From assembly GCA_934196725.1 (NCBI GenBank), contig CAKPWR010000005.1:1-64000 (forward strand): a DNA stretch of 64,000 nucleotides. Direction: 5' to 3'. Each line of letters opens with the position of its first letter. Position 1 is the first letter of the stretch. A program made the translations under genes and the position numbers. The notes beneath the pieces are model-generated. The model searched no databases. It was not told the origin of the DNA and saw only the letters and a list, made by a program, of their open reading frames with translations. Source of the stretch: an uncultured Prevotella sp. Lineage in GTDB: Bacteria; Bacteroidota; Bacteroidia; Bacteroidales; Bacteroidaceae. This document shows positions 59,612 through 64,000 of this stretch, in pieces.

Positions 59612-62164
59612 ATGATGAAAAGAACGACTTCCCTTATACTGTGTCTTGTCTTGAGCATTTCCCTATTTGCTCAAAGCAGAGGTGTGACCTTTCAGGTGCA
59701 TAACGAAACGCTTACTTCCGTGTTGAAGAAGATTGAAAAGGCGGGCGAGAAGAATATCCTCTTTGCCTATCAGGCTACCGACCAATATCGCGTTACCGCC
59801 AATATCCAGGCTAAGCGACAGAAGGAAGCCCTGGAGATAGTACTGCAGGGAAAACCTTTCTCCTTCGTAGAACACAACACCTATTTTGCCGTTCAATACA
59901 CGGGCAAGACCACCCGGGTGGAACAGATTAAGGGCAGGGTGGTGGATGAGCATCAGAAGCCTCTGCCTTTTGCCAACGTGGTGTTGATTTCCTCCGTCAG
60001 CAAGGCTTATGTTGCCGGTTGCGTAACGGCTGAGGATGGAAGCTTCGTGCTTCCTTATGCCGATAAGGATGTGATGCTGAAGGTTTCTTTTGTGGGCTAT
60101 AAGTCGCAGACCTTGGCCTGCAAGCCTACCATGCACATCGGTCTGCATCCCGACACCCAGCAGCTGAAGGCGGTAACCATCAAGAGTACCCGTCCCAATG
60201 TGGTGTATAAGGACGGCGCCTTCACCACCCTGGTATCCGGTACCATCCTAGGCGAACTGGGCTCTGCCGAAGATATGATCAGCCAGTTGCCCTTCGTTTC
60301 GGGCGAAGCAGGCAGTTGGGAGATTATCGGTCGTGGAGCGCCCGAGATTTATCTCAACGGCAGGAAACTGGTGAATCTGAATGAACTCAAGCGATTGAGC
60401 GCCAAGGATATTCTGAAAGCTGAAATCGTTACCGTTCCCGGAGTGCAGTATAGTTCCAAGACCAATGCCGTAATCCGTCTGCGTGCTGTTCGCAAGCGCG
60501 GACAGGGTTTGAGCGGAAGTCTTTATTCAGAATATTTCCAGGGCCGTTATTCGCCTCATGGTTATGAGGATGTGCAATTGAACTATCGTACGGGCGGACT
60601 CGATATCTTTGGCGAAGTGGGAGCGGGAATAGAGCGTTCACACACCTCCACTCATTCCGAAACCCAGCTTCATACCACCGGAGAGTGGGAATTCAACAGC
60701 CGCAGAACCACGAATACCCTCGGTGGAGAAATTATCCTGAACACGGGTTTCAACTATGAGATTTCCGAGCAGCAATCGCTGGGTATGCGTTATGAAACAA
60801 CCAATAGGATAGGAAACAACTACTCCCACAGCTGGGGAGAAACCGATGTGTGGGAGGATGGCAAACTGACGGAAAGCATGGGTGTAGATCTGTTTTCGAA
60901 GAGCAAGCCCCATTGGTCGCATAGCGTGAACGCCTATTATAATGGCGATTTCGGCAAGTGGAATATCAACTTCAATGGCGACTTCTATAATAAGGTGAGC
61001 CAGAGTACCCAGACGGCGATTAACGACGGCAAGCAGGATGCGGAATCAGAAAGCAAGGTGAGGAGTAATCTCTATGCTGCCAAGCTGGTTGTGTCGGGGC
61101 CTTTGTGGAAGGGAAAGCTTTCATTCGGAACGGAAGAGATGTTTACCAATCGCCACAACGACTTCACCCAGAGCGGCTTTTCTGCTGATGCCTTCAACCA
61201 CATCCGCCAGTCTATTTATGCCGGATTCCTGGAGTATTATCTAAGCATCGGACGCATGAACTATGGTGGCGGTTTGCGATATGAATATCAGAAGACCGAT
61301 TATTACGAGAAGGATGTGCTGCAGGCAGAACAGAGTCCCAGTTACAGGGATTGGATTCCCTTCGCATCCATCGGCTACAGCAAGGATAATCTGAATCTTG
61401 CCTTCTCCTATCGTCTGAACAAGTACAGCCCTATCTACTCCATGCTTCAGAGCAGCATCGACTACGACAGCAAGTACGAGTACAAGTCTGGCGACCCTCA
61501 TCTCAAGCCTCAGAAGCAGCACAGCTTCAACCTCTCGGGCAATTACAAGTGGTTGTCGTTCATGGCTTACTACAATTATGTGCTCGACATGTACATGACC
61601 TGGTACAAGCCTTATGATGAGGTGAGCCATCCGAATGTGCTTTTACAAACGATGGCTTCGGTGCCTCATTCCTGTTATTATGGAGCCAATATCCGTGTGG
61701 CACCTTCGTTTGGAATCTGGTATCCTAATCTCACGGCGAGCGTCTACTGCAATCATCAGAATGTAGATTATCTCAATATCCCCGAGTTTGGCTACCAGCC
61801 TCAGTTTACCTTCAGCATGAACAACAATCTGAGGCTCCCCCACCGGTGGTTCCTGAATCTTTCGGGCAACATCATCACGAGGGCGGCGATGGGAATCGGA
61901 AGGAGGAAATGTATGGGCAACATGCAGTTTCGGGCTTCCAAGAATTTCATGAAGAATGATGCCCTCAAGGTGACGTTTGTATTGCGAGACCTCTTGCATA
62001 CAGGATATTATTATTTCGAGGCGAACGGCACGCAGTCGCATCGCACGTTTGCCCGATATGCAGATAATCAGCAAGTTGCCATTAATGTGAGATATACATT
62101 CAATGCAACGAAAAACAAATATAAAGGTAGTGGAGCAGGACAGAGCGAAAGACAACGACTTTAA
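59612..62164 (+). CDS. TonB-dependent receptor with STN signalling domain
   Basis: 850 residues. Signal peptide (LILCLVLSISLFAQ), STN domain (VTFQVHNETLTSVLKKIEKAGEKNILFAYQA ... YFAVQ, about 24-100), a carboxypeptidase-regulatory-like domain (IKGRVVDEHQKPLPFANVVLI), a plug-like part and an outer-membrane barrel of the OMP_b-brl_3 type. The STN domain normally touches the FecR protein in the periplasm and switches on the ECF sigma factor when the ligand arrives. Both partners follow directly. The ligand is unknown. The end overlaps the sigma gene by 62 bases. Confidence 0.9.
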   Translation: MMKRTTSLILCLVLSISLFAQSRGVTFQVHNETLTSVLKKIEKAGEKNILFAYQATDQYRVTANIQAKRQKEALEIVLQGKPFSFVEHNTYFAVQYTGKTTRVEQIKGRVVDEHQKPLPFANVVLISSVSKAYVAGCVTAEDGSFVLPYADKDVMLKVSFVGYKSQTLACKPTMHIGLHPDTQQLKAVTIKSTRPNVVYKDGAFTTLVSGTILGELGSAEDMISQLPFVSGEAGSWEIIGRGAPEIYLNGRKLVNLNELKRLSAKDILKAEIVTVPGVQYSSKTNAVIRLRAVRKRGQGLSGSLYSEYFQGRYSPHGYEDVQLNYRTGGLDIFGEVGAGIERSHTSTHSETQLHTTGEWEFNSRRTTNTLGGEIILNTGFNYEISEQQSLGMRYETTNRIGNNYSHSWGETDVWEDGKLTESMGVDLFSKSKPHWSHSVNAYYNGDFGKWNINFNGDFYNKVSQSTQTAINDGKQDAESESKVRSNLYAAKLVVSGPLWKGKLSFGTEEMFTNRHNDFTQSGFSADAFNHIRQSIYAGFLEYYLSIGRMNYGGGLRYEYQKTDYYEKDVLQAEQSPSYRDWIPFASIGYSKDNLNLAFSYRLNKYSPIYSMLQSSIDYDSKYEYKSGDPHLKPQKQHSFNLSGNYKWLSFMAYYNYVLDMYMTWYKPYDEVSHPNVLLQTMASVPHSCYYGANIRVAPSFGIWYPNLTASVYCNHQNVDYLNIPEFGYQPQFTFSMNNNLRLPHRWFLNLSGNIITRAAMGIGRRKCMGNMQFRASKNFMKNDALKVTFVLRDLLHTGYYYFEANGTQSHRTFARYADNQQVAINVRYTFNATKNKYKGSGAGQSERQRL

Positions 62165-62645
62165 GCAGCTATTCCTGGAAATGTATCCTCGACTGGTGCG
62201 TTATGCCGTGTCCCTTTTGGGAGACGACAACGAGGCCCGTGACGTTGTGGGAGATGTTTTCGAGAAGGCGTGGAACCAATTCTCCTCCTTGCAGATGGAA
62301 ACAAGGAGGAGCTGGCTCTATGCATCGGTGAGAAATGCCTGCCTCAACTGGCTCAAGCACCAGCAGGTGGAACAGACCAACGTGGAGGCGCTGATAGAGG
62401 CCACCCGGTATGATATGAGTACCCGGTATGAGGAGCACGAGCGCCTGCTGCAACAGGCAGAGCAGATTGCGAGGGAACTGAAGGAACCCACCTGCACGAT
62501 ACTCCGCCTCTGCTATTTCGAGCATCTCACCTATCAGCAGGCAGCCGACAGGCTGGGTATCAGTCCCAATACCGTGAAGAAGCATATTTCCAAGGCACTC
62601 GCCACCTTGCGCGAGCGAATGAAGCATACAAACTTAGAGAATTAG
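62103..62645 (+). CDS. RNA polymerase ECF sigma factor (FecI-like)
   Basis: 180 residues: sigma-2 (FKQLFLEMYPRLVRYAVSLLGDDNEARDVVGDVFEKAWNQF) and sigma-4 with HTH (TYQQAADRLGISPNTVKKHISKALATLRE). The Cys-rich segment CTILRLCYFEHLTYQ is family typical. It overlaps the receptor gene by 62 bases in another frame, so translation is coupled. The gene order receptor-sigma-antisigma is the reverse of the usual sigma-FecR-receptor. Confidence 0.93.
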   Translation: MQRKTNIKVVEQDRAKDNDFKQLFLEMYPRLVRYAVSLLGDDNEARDVVGDVFEKAWNQFSSLQMETRRSWLYASVRNACLNWLKHQQVEQTNVEALIEATRYDMSTRYEEHERLLQQAEQIARELKEPTCTILRLCYFEHLTYQQAADRLGISPNTVKKHISKALATLRERMKHTNLEN

Positions 62646-62656
62646 GAGGAAAAGTC

Positions 62657-63823
62657 ATGAATAAGAATCAAGATCAAGAACTGGAACAAGGAAAGGGAAA
62701 GAACTCTTTCTGTAATCCTTTGCATCAGCCTTTACTTCAGGAACCGAATGATGCTGAGGCTGGAAATATTTCTGATGCCCGACTTACCCAGATATTCGGG
62801 GAAGCCTTGGGCGATGAGCCTTCGAGGGAGGAAACGCTGGCGGCTTGGGAAGCTTTCGAGAAGAAGCATATTTCTTCTGAGAAGGAACCACTACAGAAGG
62901 CAGAAAATGAATTGTCTGAGAAAAAGATAGAGGATGAAATCGGAGAAGTAATCGGAAACGAAAACGGAAGAGAAATCGGAAGGGAAATTGGAGACGAAAT
63001 CGAAAGAGAATCTTCTTCCAGAAAGATTTCCAAAGCCCGAATCCTGACTTGGATTACTGCCTCTGTAGCAGTAGCGGCAAGCCTATTCCTTTTTATTTTC
63101 CGTTCATCCCATGAGATTTCTCAGCCTACGGAGTTCTCCATGGAACTTTTCTCGGAGGTCACTTCTCCCAAGCAGGTGGAGCAGACCCTGAGCAATGGCT
63201 ATTGCGTGGTTTCTACCCCGGCTGCAACCACCACATTGGTAACGCTGAGCGATGGAACCAAGGTGATGCTCAACGCCAATTCTACGCTCGAATATCCTGC
63301 GTCTTTCGATGATGCAGAAACCCGTGAAGTCCGTCTGAAGGGCGAGGCCCATTTCGAGGTAACCAAGAACCCTCATCGTCCTTTCGTGGTAAAGGCGGGC
63401 GAGATGCAGACGCAGGTGTTGGGTACCGTATTCGATGTGAAAGCCTATCGCAAGGATGCCCCAAAGGTAACCCTGATGCAGGGCAAGGTGAAGGTGAGTA
63501 ATGCCGATACGGAGGTGGAAATGCGACCGGGACAGACCGCCACGCTCCAGGCGGATAAGATAGTGGTGTCTAAGGCTTCCCCTTCAGCCTCCGATTGGCT
63601 GGAAGGCGATTTCGACATGGATCAGGTTACGCTGGCAGAGGCGATGAGCGACATCGGAGCCTGGTACAACAAGACCGTGGTCTTCCAATCTCAGGCGAAT
63701 ATGGATAAGCTCATCCACTTCCGTTTCTCCCGCAGGGCAAGCCTGCAGGAAATCATCACGGCGCTGAACGAGATGGGTGTGGCAAAAGTCAGAATGGAAA
63801 AAGGCAAAATCATGGTGCTTTAA
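62657..63823 (+). CDS. FecR family anti-sigma factor
   Basis: 388 residues. A cytoplasmic N-terminal part with a Glu-rich segment (EKKIEDEIGEVIGNENGREIGREIGDEIE, a short charged repeat), one membrane helix (ILTWITASVAVAASLFLFIF near 129-148), the periplasmic FecR domain (VTLSDGTKVMLNANSTLEYPASFDDAETREVRLKGEAHFEV) and a DUF4974 C-terminal domain (MSDIGAWYNKTVVFQSQANMDKLIHFRFSRRASLQEIITALN). It keeps the sigma factor inactive until the receptor signals. An AGGAGGA Shine-Dalgarno sequence seven bases before the ATG is uncommon here. Confidence 0.93.
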   Translation: MNKNQDQELEQGKGKNSFCNPLHQPLLQEPNDAEAGNISDARLTQIFGEALGDEPSREETLAAWEAFEKKHISSEKEPLQKAENELSEKKIEDEIGEVIGNENGREIGREIGDEIERESSSRKISKARILTWITASVAVAASLFLFIFRSSHEISQPTEFSMELFSEVTSPKQVEQTLSNGYCVVSTPAATTTLVTLSDGTKVMLNANSTLEYPASFDDAETREVRLKGEAHFEVTKNPHRPFVVKAGEMQTQVLGTVFDVKAYRKDAPKVTLMQGKVKVSNADTEVEMRPGQTATLQADKIVVSKASPSASDWLEGDFDMDQVTLAEAMSDIGAWYNKTVVFQSQANMDKLIHFRFSRRASLQEIITALNEMGVAKVRMEKGKIMVL

Positions 63824-63837
63824 GCCATGATTTTGCC
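63807..63837 (+). terminator. Hairpin overlapping the fecR stop codon
   Basis: GGCAAAATCATGG pairs with CCATGATTTTGCC around TGCTTTAAG, which contains the stop codon. A weak T-rich tail follows. Confidence 0.7.
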
Positions 63838-63889
63838 TATTCCTTTTCCATCAAAGTCGATTCCTACAATCGGCTGCAAACGTAGAAAG

Positions 63890-63941
63890 TTTCCTTCTAA
63901 AAAGGAAAGAAATCGGCAATTATTTCCTTTTTAAAAGGAAA
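63890..63941. repeat. 52-bp inverted repeat element, right copy
   Basis: Differs from the copy at 59442-59492 by about five bases. The end of the window (63942-64000) is A/T-rich and shows no gene. Confidence 0.85.
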
Positions 63942-64000
63942 GTTATCTGTTTTTTATCTAAAATTTCTTTTCTACTTTAAAACATTGTACTATCTAACCA

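Overview
The window is a stretch of Bacteroidota chromosome, most probably Prevotella/Segatella (S. copri-like). This rests on promoters of the TTTG-N19-20-TAnnTTTG type, near absence of Shine-Dalgarno sequences, TonB/STN receptors with FecR/ECF sigma pairs, a PL11 pectin lyase, a GH2 beta-galactosidase, C10 peptidase, many DUF4143-type AAA ATPases, and dispersed repeats that read as FNVQSSKF-like peptides. The species is inferred, not proven.

Layout. 0-17.7 kb is mostly housekeeping: the end of SecDF, tRNA-Arg, an EEP-family hydrolase, fabI, metG, two paralogous 31/32-codon membrane microproteins missed by length cut-offs, a ComM-like ATPase, a cysteine-less thioredoxin-like lipoprotein, tRNA-Leu and tRNA-Gly, the pyrE-SRPBCC-argH operon, the prmC-recX-comF string and ribD.

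17.8-26.7 kb is an accessory module: smalltalk microprotein and HU-like DNA-binding protein on the minus strand; then, on the plus strand, two transcription units that each begin with a strong promoter and a GC-rich leader hairpin. They encode two unknown proteins sharing a YYG-D/E-GA motif, a BRO-N-like protein, an unknown protein, a DUF3987 helicase/primase-like ATPase and a DUF5675 protein with a His/Cys motif. The DUF3987 gene has been invaded in frame by two kinds of intergenic repeat, and 27 nt of its 3' end recur twice as an inverted repeat upstream. This is the best candidate for an undescribed system.

26.9-37.8 kb holds a GH2 beta-galactosidase, an AAA ATPase preceded by two tandem 53-bp palindromes, an RNase H, argS and a PL11 rhamnogalacturonan lyase.

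37.9-55.1 kb is an export and regulation region: a short histidine kinase/response regulator pair, two MacB-like ABC permeases each with its ATPase, a TolC-type channel, an HlyD-type adaptor, a C10 protease, a Fic protein, and an NtrC-type sigma-54 activator with its kinase. A sigma-54 promoter and a large inverted repeat precede tolC, and a palindrome with the same half-sites lies in front of the activator gene, so the pump is probably controlled by this two-component system. A duplicated tail of the ABC ATPase gene lies beyond the protease gene and marks a past rearrangement.

55.2-64 kb carries a metal-type TonB receptor with a small His/Cys-rich partner, another AAA ATPase with 33-bp leader repeats, and a TonB receptor-ECF sigma-FecR operon bracketed by two copies of a 52-bp inverted repeat.
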